A stretch of DNA of 64,000 bases from Pseudoruminococcus massiliensis (GCF_900291955.1 NZ_OLMR01000002.1:124001-188000), one strand, 5' to 3'. Shown: positions 42,965-52,640, counted from the stretch's first letter. A program made the numbers and translations. Notes: a model not told the origin generated them from the letters alone.

Positions 42965-44710
42965 TTATTTACTAAAGACAATAGACTTTCCTGCATCCAT
43001 AGTGACAGTTGTTCCGTCCTTTAATAATCTTGTTGCATTCTCTGCACCAACTATAACAGGCTTACCAAGTGCCAGACAAGCAATAGCTGCATGAGATGTA
43101 GATCCATTTATTTCCGTAATTACACCAGATGCCTTTTTAATTAATGGAAGAACTCTATTAGATGTCTTTGGAAGAACAAGAATATCACCATCTCTGAATT
43201 TCTCTATTGCTTCATCTTCTGTATTACATACACAAAGTGAGCCACAAGCAATTCCACTGCCAACAACAGTTGTGCCTGATGCAAGAATATCACCAACAAG
43301 ATGAACCTTGAGCATATTTGTTGTGCCTGAAATTCCGAGAGGGATACCAGCAGTAATAACTGCAATGTCACCGTTTTTAACAAGTCCTTCTCTCTCAGCA
43401 ACTTCAATTACATGGTTAAATAAATCATCTGTATTTTGCTTTTCTTCAACCATAATAGGCTTAACACCCCAAAGTATGTTCATCTGACGCCAAACCTTTT
43501 TGCTTGTTGTTCCGCCAACAATCATACACTGTGGACGATATTTTGAAATCATAGAAGCGGTTTTACCCGATTTTGAAACTGTCATAATTGCAGTTGCACC
43601 AAGGTCATGAGCGGTTGTGCAAGTAGCATGGGAAATAGCTGATGTAACATTTGGGCGCTCATTTCTGCAAGCCTTCTCAAATCTTCCGATGTAGTCTATA
43701 TCCATTTCTGTTCTCTCTGCAATTAAAGACATCGTCTTTACTGATTCAACAGGATAAAGACCTGCAGCTGTTTCACCAGAAAGCATAATTCCACTTGTAC
43801 CATCATAGATAGCATTCGCAACATCAGTTGTTTCAGCTCTTGTAGGACGAGGATTTTTAATCATAGAATCGAGCATCTGAGTTGCTGTGATAACCTGCTT
43901 ACCAGCATCAAATGCTTTTTTAATAAGCTGTTTTTGAAGTACAGGTATTTCCTCAAGAGGAACTTCTACTCCGAGGTCACCTCTTGCAACCATAATCCCG
44001 TCAGAAACTCTTACTATTTCATCAATATTATTAATGCCATCTGAATTTTCGATTTTTGCAATAATCTTTATATTTTTGCAATGATTTTTTTCAAGCTCAT
44101 CTTTTAAGTCCTCAATATCCTGAGCACTTCTTGTGAATGAAGCTGCAATAAAATCAAAATCATTTTCAACGCCAAATTTAATATCATCTCTATCTCTATC
44201 ACTAAGAAATGGAAGTGAAAGGGTGATATTCGGAACATTTATACCTTTATTAGAAGATACATATCCACCATTTATGACCGTACAAATAATACCGCCATCT
44301 TTCTTTTCGATGACCTTAAGCTCAATCAGGCCATCATCAATGAGAATCTTAGAACCGATATTAACATCATCATAAAGACCACTAAAACTAATAGAGCAAT
44401 GATTTTCATCGCCTTCAATGCTTTCATTTGTAACAAGTGTGAAGGTTTGGTTTGTTTCGAGAAAAACTTTCTTGTCTTTAAAGGTTCCTGTACGAATTTC
44501 AGGACCTTTTGTATCAAGAAGCATAGCGATAGGAAGATTAAGTTCATCTCTAAGTCTTTTTACGAGCTTAATTCTTTCAAGATGATATTCATGTGTTTGG
44601 TGCGACATATTGAAACGAGCAACATCCATACCATTGAGCATAAGCTCACGCAAAACCTGCTCATTATCTGTTGACGGACCAAGCGTACAAATAATTTTTG
44701 TCTTTCTCAT
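42965..44710 (-). CDS. pyk: Pyruvate kinase with C-terminal PEP-utiliser domain
   Basis: The 581-residue enzyme converts PEP and ADP to pyruvate and ATP. It has RKTKIICTLGPS at the start, the active-site MVARGDLGVEVP, and ATQMLDSMIKNPRPTRAE. The last roughly 110 residues are an extra phosphohistidine-type domain (VLPKTSNRVLP, INGSTSHAAIACLALGKPVIVG) as in Bacillus pyruvate kinases. GAGGGGTAGAATAAT precedes the ATG. The 3' end abuts a 137-bp repeat array with no obvious private terminator. Confidence 0.97.
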   Translation of the reverse strand: MRKTKIICTLGPSTDNEQVLRELMLNGMDVARFNMSHQTHEYHLERIKLVKRLRDELNLPIAMLLDTKGPEIRTGTFKDKKVFLETNQTFTLVTNESIEGDENHCSISFSGLYDDVNIGSKILIDDGLIELKVIEKKDGGIICTVINGGYVSSNKGINVPNITLSLPFLSDRDRDDIKFGVENDFDFIAASFTRSAQDIEDLKDELEKNHCKNIKIIAKIENSDGINNIDEIVRVSDGIMVARGDLGVEVPLEEIPVLQKQLIKKAFDAGKQVITATQMLDSMIKNPRPTRAETTDVANAIYDGTSGIMLSGETAAGLYPVESVKTMSLIAERTEMDIDYIGRFEKACRNERPNVTSAISHATCTTAHDLGATAIMTVSKSGKTASMISKYRPQCMIVGGTTSKKVWRQMNILWGVKPIMVEEKQNTDDLFNHVIEVAEREGLVKNGDIAVITAGIPLGISGTTNMLKVHLVGDILASGTTVVGSGIACGSLCVCNTEDEAIEKFRDGDILVLPKTSNRVLPLIKKASGVITEINGSTSHAAIACLALGKPVIVGAENATRLLKDGTTVTMDAGKSIVFSK

Positions 44711-44772
44711 ATTATTCTACCCCTCTTTTTTTCATAAAAAGTAACACTATTAAAAAATCCTACTTATTTTTA

Positions 44773-44801
44773 ATAATACACTAGAGGAAATATTTTGACA
44801 A
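44773..44801 (-). promoter_or_regulatory. Promoter of pyk
   Basis: Minus-strand TTGTCA (44801-44796) and TATTAT (44778-44773) are 17 bases apart. It diverges from the GH13 promoter. Confidence 0.7.
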
Positions 44802-44936
44802 GTATTTTTATTAAAACTTTAAATACATTTTACATAAAGAGAGAAAAAAGCCATAATTAAAATTTCTTATAAACCTCTCTATAATCAACATTTAATATTT
44901 TTTGATATATTTTGCACAATTTGTATAAATTTAGAC

Positions 44937-44965
44937 TTGAAAAATTTGGTAAGGTATGCTATAAT
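44937..44965 (+). promoter_or_regulatory. Promoter of the GH13-DUF1653 gene
   Basis: TTGAAA (44937-44942) and TATAAT (44960-44965) are 17 bases apart. The leader to 45048 is about 75 bases and AT-rich. Confidence 0.75.
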
Positions 44966-45048
44966 AATCCTTGTTGAATATTGATTGTGTATCAGCACAA
45001 TAATTATTATAAATAAGGCAATTATTGTTCAAAAAAGGAGATTGGGAA

Positions 45049-46683
45049 ATGAGTTATTGGGTAAACGAATCTGTATTTTATCACATCTATCCTATTGGAT
45101 TCTGTGGCGCACCAAGAGTTAATGACGGTGAAACCGTCTGCCGTCTTGATAAGGTAATCGATTGGATTCCTCATCTTAAAAGTATGAGTATAAATGCAAT
45201 CTATTTTGGTCCTGTTTTTAAATCAACTGTTCATGGATATGACACTGACGACTATCGTGTAATTGATAACAGGCTTGGCACAAATGAATCATTCAAACAC
45301 ATTTGCGATGAACTTCATAAGAATGGCATTAAAGTTGTTCTTGATGGCGTATTTAACCATGTTGGCAGAAATTTCTGGGCATTTAAAGATGTTCGTGAAA
45401 AGGGAAATTCTTCACAATATTGTGGTTGGTTCCAAAATCTTAACTTTGGTGGTAAAAGCCCTTATGGCGACCCATTCTCATATGAGGGTTGGCATGGATA
45501 TTACGACCTTGTTAAGCTAAACCTTAAAAATCCTGATGTTAAGAATTATCTTCTTGATTCTGTCGGAATGTGGATGGACGAATTTAAGATTGACGGTCTT
45601 CGCCTTGATGCGGCAGATTGTGTTGACCCTGATTTCTTTAAGGCTCTTCGCCACTACACTAAAAGTAAAGATAGCAATTTCTGGCTTATGGGTGAGATTA
45701 TTCACGGCGATTATAATCGCTGGGCTAACCCTGAAATGCTTGATTCCGTAACAAACTATGAATGCTACAAGGGCATCTACTCATCACACAATGATAAAAA
45801 CTACTTTGAGATTGCACATTCACTCAATCGTCAATTTGCAAATGGTGGTATCTATCGCAGCATCTATACCTATAACTTTGTTGATAACCATGATGTAAAC
45901 AGAGTTGCAAGTGTTGTAAGAAATTCTGCAAATCTTGAAAACATCTATACAACAATGTATTGTATGCCAGGTGTTCCATCAATATATTATGGCAGTGAAT
46001 GGGGTATTAAGGGTGAGAAAAATAATACTGATTATGATTATCCGCTCCGCCCTGAACTCAATGTTTCTGATATTCAGGATAATGCTCTCCTCGCACACAT
46101 CAGAAAGCTTGGCAAGGCAAGGACAAGCACTGAGGCTTTAAAGTATGGTTCTTTCGAGAATGTACAGATAAGGAATGAACAGCTTATCTTTAAACGCAGT
46201 GTAGATTCTCAGACAGCTTATGTTGCTCTTAATCTTGCTGATAACAATATGGATATGGGCTTTAATGCAGATGGTGCGTATCTTGTTGATAAGCTTAGCG
46301 GAAAAAGCTATCAGGTAAACAACGGTTATGTTAATATTGATATTCCAGCTCATTCCTCAAGAATACTTGTAACTTCAAATACTCCAACACTTGAAGATGT
46401 AGAGCTTGAGGAAACAAAGGCAGAAACTGCTCCAGTCGCTGAAACTGAAAAGAAAGAAGAACCCGTACTTCCAGCTTGGGGAACTCTCGGCAAGCATCGT
46501 CATTTCAAGGGCGGTGAATATGAGGTTATCGCACTTGCAAAGCACAGTGAAACAATGGAAGATTTAGTTATCTATAGAGAACTTTTCGGTGAAGGTAAAG
46601 TCTGGGCAAGACCTGCATCAATGTTCTATCAGATGGTAAACATTGACGGAAACCTTGTTCCAAGATTTAAGTTTATCGGCTAA
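45049..46683 (+). CDS. GH13 alpha-amylase-family enzyme fused to DUF1653
   Basis: The 544-residue protein has a GH13 barrel with all four conserved regions: DGVFNH (99-104), GLRLDAAD with nucleophile Asp187, LMGEII with acid/base Glu216, and FVDNHD ending at Asp282. There is no signal peptide, so it acts in the cytoplasm, like cyclomaltodextrinase/neopullulanase relatives. After a beta domain and an acidic linker (about 445-475, rich in Glu, Thr and Ala) comes a DUF1653 domain (about 480-544: GKHRHFKGGEYEVIALA, MEDLVIYREL, VWARPASMF). GGAG is well placed before the ATG at 45049. Confidence 0.9.
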   Translation: MSYWVNESVFYHIYPIGFCGAPRVNDGETVCRLDKVIDWIPHLKSMSINAIYFGPVFKSTVHGYDTDDYRVIDNRLGTNESFKHICDELHKNGIKVVLDGVFNHVGRNFWAFKDVREKGNSSQYCGWFQNLNFGGKSPYGDPFSYEGWHGYYDLVKLNLKNPDVKNYLLDSVGMWMDEFKIDGLRLDAADCVDPDFFKALRHYTKSKDSNFWLMGEIIHGDYNRWANPEMLDSVTNYECYKGIYSSHNDKNYFEIAHSLNRQFANGGIYRSIYTYNFVDNHDVNRVASVVRNSANLENIYTTMYCMPGVPSIYYGSEWGIKGEKNNTDYDYPLRPELNVSDIQDNALLAHIRKLGKARTSTEALKYGSFENVQIRNEQLIFKRSVDSQTAYVALNLADNNMDMGFNADGAYLVDKLSGKSYQVNNGYVNIDIPAHSSRILVTSNTPTLEDVELEETKAETAPVAETEKKEEPVLPAWGTLGKHRHFKGGEYEVIALAKHSETMEDLVIYRELFGEGKVWARPASMFYQMVNIDGNLVPRFKFIG

Positions 46684-46744
46684 GAGCTTTTAATAATCAC
46701 AACCAAAGAATATTTTAAACGCGATTGAATTTTATAAATAAATC

Positions 46745-46782
46745 AAACGCCACGGCTCGTTATTTGAGCTGTGGCGTTTTTG
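46745..46782 (+). terminator. Terminator of the GH13 gene
   Basis: Arms AAACGCCACGGCTC (46745-46758) and GAGCTGTGGCGTTT (46766-46779) are followed by TTT. Confidence 0.85.
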
Positions 46783-46796
46783 CATTTACAAATTAT

Positions 46797-46955
46797 ATGG
46801 GCAAACTCCGTTCTCATTTAGGAGAAAGAAATGTTAAGGGCGTTGCCCTTAAAACCCACCAAAGGCTCCGCCTTTGGAAACCGCAAGCTTTTGAAAAAGC
46901 TTGAGCAAAACTTTTAATTATATTGGGAAAGCACATTAACTAATCGGTAGTTACT
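46797..46955 (+). repeat. Modular hairpin repeat
   Basis: Forward copy with a degenerate first hairpin, then AAGGGC/GCCCTT, AAAGGC/GCCTTT and AAGCTTTT/AAAAGCTT, GAGCAAAACTTTT and the tail TTAACTAATCGGTAGTTACT. The gap 46684-46985 holds only the terminator and this element. Confidence 0.85.
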
Positions 46956-46985
46956 TAATATCTTGCCTCATGTGGTCACACATAA

Positions 46986-48020
46986 TCATTTCTTTTTGCT
47001 TCTGCGTTTTTGAGCATTCTTTGCTGAATCTACTAATGCCTGATGTTCCCTATCAGCTTTAATTTGCTCAAGAGTCCTCTTATCATCATCATAACCATCA
47101 GGTAACCATTTGGTCATTCCCTTTTCTACACATTCTTCATAATGTGCATACCAATAATCTTCCTGTTGTTTTGTATAAAAGCCAGCTATACCAACAAAAA
47201 GTATAATTACATAAAGAACTGCAACAACTACTGCGCCATATTCAATATAATTTAATGGGAAGAATGTAAATAAATCGAAAAGCAAAAGTGCTGAACCAAT
47301 AGTTGCAACAGCATTTTTGATATGACGCTTTTTATCAAAGCTTGCTACCAAGAAACCAATTATCGGAATAACCAAAAACCAAACAGAATAAATCAATCTT
47401 TGAAATGTTCCCTCTGTTCGCTTATCTACTGCCGAGCCTGAAAAGCTCTTTCCGAATATAAGCTGGAATCCTGTATCACTAATTGTAGTTGATGAGGTAA
47501 GCAAACCCGTTGCATTATATATACTATCAAGAAGTTCATTATAGCTTTCTTTAGTATATAAATTTCTGTCAATGTGTGCCGCATCGTCAATAGCATTAAG
47601 AATTTCATCAGTCTGACACTTCTGACCGATTATATTATCCTCTGCAAGAGTTTTAGGATAAATAATTTTACTCTTTTCAAGCTTCTTATTTTCCTCTATT
47701 TCTTCTGCACTTGCTTTCTTGAGATTATTTTCAGCCTTTTTTATATTATTGCAGGCATTATCAAGCTGTGTTTGATATTCTGCAACATCTTTTTCGGTAT
47801 CAAGCACTCTTTCAACATCAAACTTTGTAAATGGAAACGACACACTGATAATTCCAATTAAAAATAAAATACATAATGAAATTCTCAACTTTTCTGAGCG
47901 TTTCTTTTTACGCTTTTTTACTTCTGGAACATTATAAACCGTTTTGCCTTTTTTAGATTTTTTTTGAGTATTTTCTTTTTTTGGCTCGTTAAATTCATCG
48001 CCGCCTATTTTCTTAGCCAA
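46986..48020 (-). CDS. Unknown four-helix membrane protein with coiled coil
   Basis: I do not recognise the family. The product has a Lys-rich N-terminus, a first membrane helix (LRISLCILFLIGIISVSF), a long extracytoplasmic Lys/Glu-rich coiled coil (EYQTQLDNACNNIKKAENNL onward), then three more helices and a basic C-terminal tail ending RRSKKK. The frame is open to a GTG at 48098, but that part (48052-48086) is the terminator hairpin of ppa, so a TTG at 48020 with AAAGGAAG upstream (344 residues) is the more likely start. It is downstream of ppa. Confidence 0.6.
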   Translation of the reverse strand: MAKKIGGDEFNEPKKENTQKKSKKGKTVYNVPEVKKRKKKRSEKLRISLCILFLIGIISVSFPFTKFDVERVLDTEKDVAEYQTQLDNACNNIKKAENNLKKASAEEIEENKKLEKSKIIYPKTLAEDNIIGQKCQTDEILNAIDDAAHIDRNLYTKESYNELLDSIYNATGLLTSSTTISDTGFQLIFGKSFSGSAVDKRTEGTFQRLIYSVWFLVIPIIGFLVASFDKKRHIKNAVATIGSALLLFDLFTFFPLNYIEYGAVVVAVLYVIILFVGIAGFYTKQQEDYWYAHYEECVEKGMTKWLPDGYDDDKRTLEQIKADREHQALVDSAKNAQKRRSKKK

Positions 48021-48042
48021 CTCTTTAAACTTCCTTTCTGTG

Positions 48043-48086
48043 TAAAATAAAGAACTGCCGACCGAAAATATACGAATCGGCAGTTC
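48043..48086 (-). terminator. Terminator of ppa
   Basis: Minus-strand arms GAACTGCCGA (48086-48077) and TCGGCAGTTC (48061-48052) are followed by TTTATTTT. Confidence 0.8.
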
Positions 48087-48104
48087 ATAATAAATCACCA
48101 GCTA

Positions 48105-48638
48105 TTAAATCTGGGTAAACTTTTCCTTATAGCTTTCAATAGTCTGTCCAATAATTTCTATTGCTGACTCTCTGCCCTTAACCTCGTCAACAACTGTTTC
48201 CTTATTTTCGAGAGATTTATAAACCGAAAAGAAATGTGTCATCTCATCAAAAATATGCTTCGGAAGTTCTGAAATATCCTTATACTCGTTATAAGTTGGG
48301 TCACTATATGGAATAGCAATAATCTTTTCATCGTTATGTCCATTATCAAGCATTGTTATAACACCGATAGGATAGCAACGGATAAGAGTCATAGGATAAA
48401 TCTGCTCCGAGCAAAGAACGAGAACATCAAGAGGGTCCATATCATCTGCATAGGTTCTCGGGATAAAGCCATAGTTTGCAGGATAGTGTGTTGATGTGTG
48501 AAGTATACGGTCAAGCTTCAAAATTCCTGTCTGTTTATCAAGCTCATATTTAGCCTTACTTCCCTTTGGAATTTCAATAACAACCATAAAATCTTCTGGT
48601 TTAATTCTTGAGGAATCAATATCGTGCCAAATATTCAT
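48105..48638 (-). CDS. ppa: Inorganic pyrophosphatase (family I)
   Basis: The 177-residue enzyme hydrolyses PPi to two phosphates. The active-site motif is DDMDPLDVLVL, preceded by IEIPKGSKAKYELDKQTG and HYPANYGFIP. Length is normal for soluble family I enzymes. The ATG at 48638 has GGAGTG upstream; the frame is open fifteen codons further. It competes for the PPi that PPDK can use or make. Confidence 0.95.
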   Translation of the reverse strand: MNIWHDIDSSRIKPEDFMVVIEIPKGSKAKYELDKQTGILKLDRILHTSTHYPANYGFIPRTYADDMDPLDVLVLCSEQIYPMTLIRCYPIGVITMLDNGHNDEKIIAIPYSDPTYNEYKDISELPKHIFDEMTHFFSVYKSLENKETVVDEVKGRESAIEIIGQTIESYKEKFTQI

Positions 48639-48753
48639 AGATAATTTCACTCCATTCTGATAAAATATTACGGTTATCTTCAATAGAATTATAACATATA
48701 ATAATCTATCTTTCCACTAAAAACGAGAAAATCTTCATCAAAAATAATACAAA

Positions 48754-48783
48754 AGCAGGCATCGGAAAAATCCTTTGCCTGCT
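48754..48783 (-). terminator. Terminator of the 403-residue TPR gene
   Basis: Minus-strand arms AGCAGGCA and TGCCTGCT (48783-48776 and 48761-48754), then TTTTG. Confidence 0.75.
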
Positions 48784-48792
48784 ATAAAATTA

Positions 48793-50004
48793 TTATCTTG
48801 TTTCTGAGGAAGAAACTGGTTCTTCACTCTCTAAAGAAACACTATCTGATACCTTTATAGGGGAAATATAGGCCTTACCTAATGCTCCTATAATAACAAC
48901 CTTATCACCATCAAGATAGAACTTCAGAGTTTCATAATCGCTTTCCGAAAGCTCTATGCCTTCAGCTGAAAATGCTTCTGTAACCATATTTTTTATACTA
49001 TTTTCATCACCACTAATAACATCATTTAGGCTAAGCTCTTTGCCTGTCCTCATATCTATTGTATGAAGTTCAACGGCGGAAGAAGAATCGGCTGTATTAG
49101 GGGATTGAATATCAATGTCTACAACATAAGAAAGTATGTAATCACTATTATATGTTACTCTTGCAGAAATCTTCGTTTCTATTCTTTTGCCTTTAGATTT
49201 TACAAGATAATAAATTTCATCTTCACCCTCAGCCCCATACACTGATGGATTAAGCTTAAAGTATGTGTTGAGAAGTTCATTGATAGAAGAATTAATCTTA
49301 TCTACACCTATCAGATTTTCCTTAGAGCTAAGTTCAAACCATTCAGCTGTACTCTTAAAAATCTCTGTATCACTATATTTTCTGAGATTATCATTATTGA
49401 GAGTCTTTACAGAAACTATACCCTTTGTATCTGTACTTTGTGAGGCTTCATTAGAAGACTCACTACTCTGTGCAGAAGATTCGCTTTTTTCTGAAGATGA
49501 GTCTTGTGGCTTAGATTCTGTTGAGCTTTCTGATGAATTTTTCTTAGAGATATAAGATGGCAAACTATCAGGTTCACTTTCTTCAAGTTTTTTAAGCTCG
49601 GTTTTTATGTTTTCGCTCTTAGTTTCGATATAGCCTGTTTCCAAGGTTTCACGAGCCATATCACTTTCATTAACTCCATTGTAAGAATCTGCTAAACCAA
49701 TATAAAGCTCTTCATCAGTGGGATTGATTTTTATTGCCTGCTTAAAAAGCTCAATAGCCTCGCTATAATCATTTGATTTAAGCTTTTCATTTGCAAGGGT
49801 AGCAATATCTGAATAAATCATATCCTCTTTATTATTTCCTATTATAGAAGCTGTGGCAAGCAATACTGCAACTACAAAAGCTGTACTCGCAAGAACTATC
49901 GACTTTGAAACTCCTGAAAAGCCTGCGGTATCATTTATACTAACCTTATGAAGATTTATAGTCTCATTATTCTGTTTTTTCTTAATGTGCTTGAAAATTT
50001 TCAT
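48793..50004 (-). CDS. Membrane-anchored TPR protein with Ser-rich linker
   Basis: The 403-residue protein has a short cytoplasmic N-terminus, one membrane helix (about 33-56), TPR-like repeats (ANEKLKSNDYSEAIELFKQA, ELYIGLADSYNGVNESDMAR; about 68-145), a Ser/Glu-rich linker (about 155-195) and a C-terminal domain of about 200 residues. That domain (VELHTIDMRTGKELSLNDVI, FYLDGDKVVIIG) resembles the DUF3298/RsiV-type extracytoplasmic fold. The next gene upstream is a paralogue with the same order of parts. Function unknown; probably envelope-associated. Confidence 0.75.
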   Translation of the reverse strand: MKIFKHIKKKQNNETINLHKVSINDTAGFSGVSKSIVLASTAFVVAVLLATASIIGNNKEDMIYSDIATLANEKLKSNDYSEAIELFKQAIKINPTDEELYIGLADSYNGVNESDMARETLETGYIETKSENIKTELKKLEESEPDSLPSYISKKNSSESSTESKPQDSSSEKSESSAQSSESSNEASQSTDTKGIVSVKTLNNDNLRKYSDTEIFKSTAEWFELSSKENLIGVDKINSSINELLNTYFKLNPSVYGAEGEDEIYYLVKSKGKRIETKISARVTYNSDYILSYVVDIDIQSPNTADSSSAVELHTIDMRTGKELSLNDVISGDENSIKNMVTEAFSAEGIELSESDYETLKFYLDGDKVVIIGALGKAYISPIKVSDSVSLESEEPVSSSETR

Positions 50005-50103
50005 AATGCACTTCCTAAAAATATCATCAAACAGCTATTTTAACAAAAAAGTGAATCTATAATCATAATTATACTACTAATTTAACAATAAGTAAATAAT
50101 AAA

Positions 50104-52095
50104 TTATTGTAAACTAAGATATGTTGTGTCTGTATCTTCTTCAATAGTAAGCTTAAACATATCTGTATTTGAATATGGTAAAGGTATTTCTTCATATTCC
50201 CAATCACGAATCTTAACCCAGAATATAAGTCTATCACCTGCAAGGAAAAATCTATAACTATTTATCTGTTCATCAGTTAAAGAAACTCCAATAAGCTCTG
50301 CTTGAGTTTTTATAACAGTATAAATATCGCTTGTGTTTAGTATGTTATTAATATCATACTCCTCACCTGTTTTTAGGTTTATAGTATGAGTTTCTACTGT
50401 TTCTTTAAAGTTAGAGATTGTAGGTGGCATATAATATTTATAAATTACAAATGAGAATATTCCATTTTTATTATAAGTAACAGTAATTCTGCAATGTGAA
50501 AGAGCTATTGTATCTCTTGAAGCCTTTACAAGATTATAGAGTTCCTTTTCATTTTTAACTCCATATAAATCCATATCAAGCTCGTAGTAGCTATTTAAGG
50601 TTTGTTGAATAAGATTATTAGCATATGTTATTCCCGGAAGCTCTCTATTGTCAGTAATTTCAATCCATCTTCCTTCGCCTCTATAAATCTCTGTTCCTTT
50701 ATATTCAATATTCTTTTCATCAACCTTTGTTTCAAATGAAACTGGTTGCTTTGCAAGTTTTTCAAGGCGCTCTTGCTCAAGGCGTTCTTTTTCCTTTTGT
50801 TCCTCTTCAGCTTTCTTTCTTGCTTCCTCCTCTTTTTTCTTTGTTTCTTCTTCAATCTTCTTAACAGTAGCCTCTACTTCAGAAAGCTTTGAATTAAGCT
50901 TATCAAGCTCATCTCCTTCAAGCTTATCTACTCCCGATTGAAGCACAGTTAATGCCTTATCGTAATTTTCTTGGCTAATATAAACATTTGCTACAAGAAA
51001 ATAAGGCTCTGAAATATTAGGCTTAGTTTCAATAGCTGATGTAAATTTTGTTATAGCAAGATTATAATCGTTATTTTTGATTGCGGCATTGCCTTCACTT
51101 ACAAGATTATTATAAATCTTATCTACTCTAAGCTTTTCACTCAAGGCATCAAGCCTTGTTTTTATTTTTGTACTTCCTGTTTCTCTATAACCAATCTCAA
51201 GAGCAGAAACTGCTTCATCTTCCTTACCTGTTGCAACATATGCATCAGCAAGCAGCATATATGCTTCTACATCAGATGTGTCAAGCTTTACACACTCTGA
51301 AAGGTCTGTGATAGCACCATAAAAATCTTCCGATTTATACTTTTGCTGTCCTGATGCAAAAAGTTCCTCAGCAGTAGGACCACTATTAGCTATAATCACA
51401 CAAGTAGCTATAATTCCTACAGCTATAACAAGAATTGAACAGCCAGCAATTATAGCTGTTTTAAGTCCCTTTGAAAGTGGTTTTTTCTTTTTAATTTTTT
51501 CTGAATTTTTTTCAGTTTCATCTTTTGCAATAGAATTTACTTCTCTTGTTTTAGATTCAACATCATCAACAGAGCTGACAATTTTCGTTGTAGAATTATT
51601 CTCATTTTTTGGAGCTATAACTGGCCTTCTGCTTTTTTTAGGTTTACCACTTTCAGCTGTAAAGGAAGATATATCCTCAAACTCGCTATGCAAGTTTGGA
51701 TTTTTTTCTAAAACCTCTTTTTTAGGCTCATTATTTATCTTAGCACCTGTATTTATAGGTTCTTTTTTAGGTTTATTTTTTTCAGAGTTATTTTTTTTGG
51801 ACCTTTGTTCAGCTTGCTGAGTTTTTTTGCTCATAGGTTGAACTTTGTTTTCAGCTTTAGATATACCTTCAGACTGTGCCTGAGGCTTATTTTCAGATTT
51901 ATTTACCTCTATGTCATTTACCTGCATTTGAGGTTCCTCTGTTTCAGAGCTAATAACATTTTGTTTTTCCGCAGAATCTGCGATAGCACTTTCATTGATA
52001 TTCTTTTCAGATTCTTCGTCAATTTTCGCACCACAGACAACACAAATTTTATCGTTCTTATCTACGGCTGTTCCACAGTTTTTGCAAAACTTCAT
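50104..52095 (-). CDS. Zinc-ribbon, TPR membrane protein (paralogue)
   Basis: The 663-residue protein begins with a zinc ribbon (CKNCG at 4-8, CVVCG at 18-22), has a long polar Lys/Glu/Asn-rich linker, one membrane helix (about 213-235), about four TPR motifs (ASGQQKYKSEDFYGAITDLS onward), a charged coiled coil rich in KEEEARKKAEEE-type sequence, and a C-terminal domain like that of the downstream 403-residue protein (THTINLKTGEEYDINNIL, FFLAGDRLIFWV). The zinc ribbon would be cytoplasmic and the TPR/DUF3298-like part outside. Function unknown. Confidence 0.75.
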   Translation of the reverse strand: MKFCKNCGTAVDKNDKICVVCGAKIDEESEKNINESAIADSAEKQNVISSETEEPQMQVNDIEVNKSENKPQAQSEGISKAENKVQPMSKKTQQAEQRSKKNNSEKNKPKKEPINTGAKINNEPKKEVLEKNPNLHSEFEDISSFTAESGKPKKSRRPVIAPKNENNSTTKIVSSVDDVESKTREVNSIAKDETEKNSEKIKKKKPLSKGLKTAIIAGCSILVIAVGIIATCVIIANSGPTAEELFASGQQKYKSEDFYGAITDLSECVKLDTSDVEAYMLLADAYVATGKEDEAVSALEIGYRETGSTKIKTRLDALSEKLRVDKIYNNLVSEGNAAIKNNDYNLAITKFTSAIETKPNISEPYFLVANVYISQENYDKALTVLQSGVDKLEGDELDKLNSKLSEVEATVKKIEEETKKKEEEARKKAEEEQKEKERLEQERLEKLAKQPVSFETKVDEKNIEYKGTEIYRGEGRWIEITDNRELPGITYANNLIQQTLNSYYELDMDLYGVKNEKELYNLVKASRDTIALSHCRITVTYNKNGIFSFVIYKYYMPPTISNFKETVETHTINLKTGEEYDINNILNTSDIYTVIKTQAELIGVSLTDEQINSYRFFLAGDRLIFWVKIRDWEYEEIPLPYSNTDMFKLTIEEDTDTTYLSLQ

Positions 52096-52157
52096 TATTA
52101 TATCTCCTCCTATGTCACATAAGCCTTATATAAAGCTATTACTCTACTTTAAGGCTC

Positions 52158-52640
52158 TCACTTGTGATACTTTCCATTAGAGTTTATCTGAAATGCTCTG
52201 TAAATCTGTTCGCATAGCAATACTCTCGCCAGCTGATGCGGAAATGTCATTCTTGACATTGAAATTCTTGCATTTGAAATTCGTTTAACTTCATCTGAAA
52301 GTCCCCACGAACCTCCGATTATGAAAACTAATTCACTTTTTCCATCAAGACCTGCTGTCTGAATCTTATCAGCAAGCTGTTCAGAACTTATCAGTGTTCC
52401 TTCTATACACATTGCAAAAATCATAGCTCCCTTTGGAATTTTTGCAATAATTCTTTCTCCCTCTTTTTTAATAGTATTGTCTATATCAGATTGTGAGGGT
52501 TTATCTGGCAGCTTTTCTTCATTTACTTCAACTATATTAAACTTGCAAAATGCACCAAGTCTTTTGGTATATTCTGCACAAGCGTCTTTAAAATATTTTT
52601 CCTTTAGATTTCCGACACAAATCAAAGTAACATTCATCAT
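52158..52640 (-). CDS. rlmH: 23S rRNA pseudouridine-1915 N3-methyltransferase
   Basis: The 160-residue SPOUT methyltransferase modifies helix 69 of 23S rRNA. It has the N-terminal VTLICVGNLKEKYFKDACAEY, the SAM-knot segment ELVFIIGGSWGLSDEVK, and the C-terminal MTFPHQLARVLLCEQIYRAF. Two consecutive ATG codons are possible starts. It follows walJ by eleven bases, a pairing also known near walJ in Bacillus. Confidence 0.96.
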   Translation of the reverse strand: MMNVTLICVGNLKEKYFKDACAEYTKRLGAFCKFNIVEVNEEKLPDKPSQSDIDNTIKKEGERIIAKIPKGAMIFAMCIEGTLISSEQLADKIQTAGLDGKSELVFIIGGSWGLSDEVKRISNARISMSRMTFPHQLARVLLCEQIYRAFQINSNGKYHK

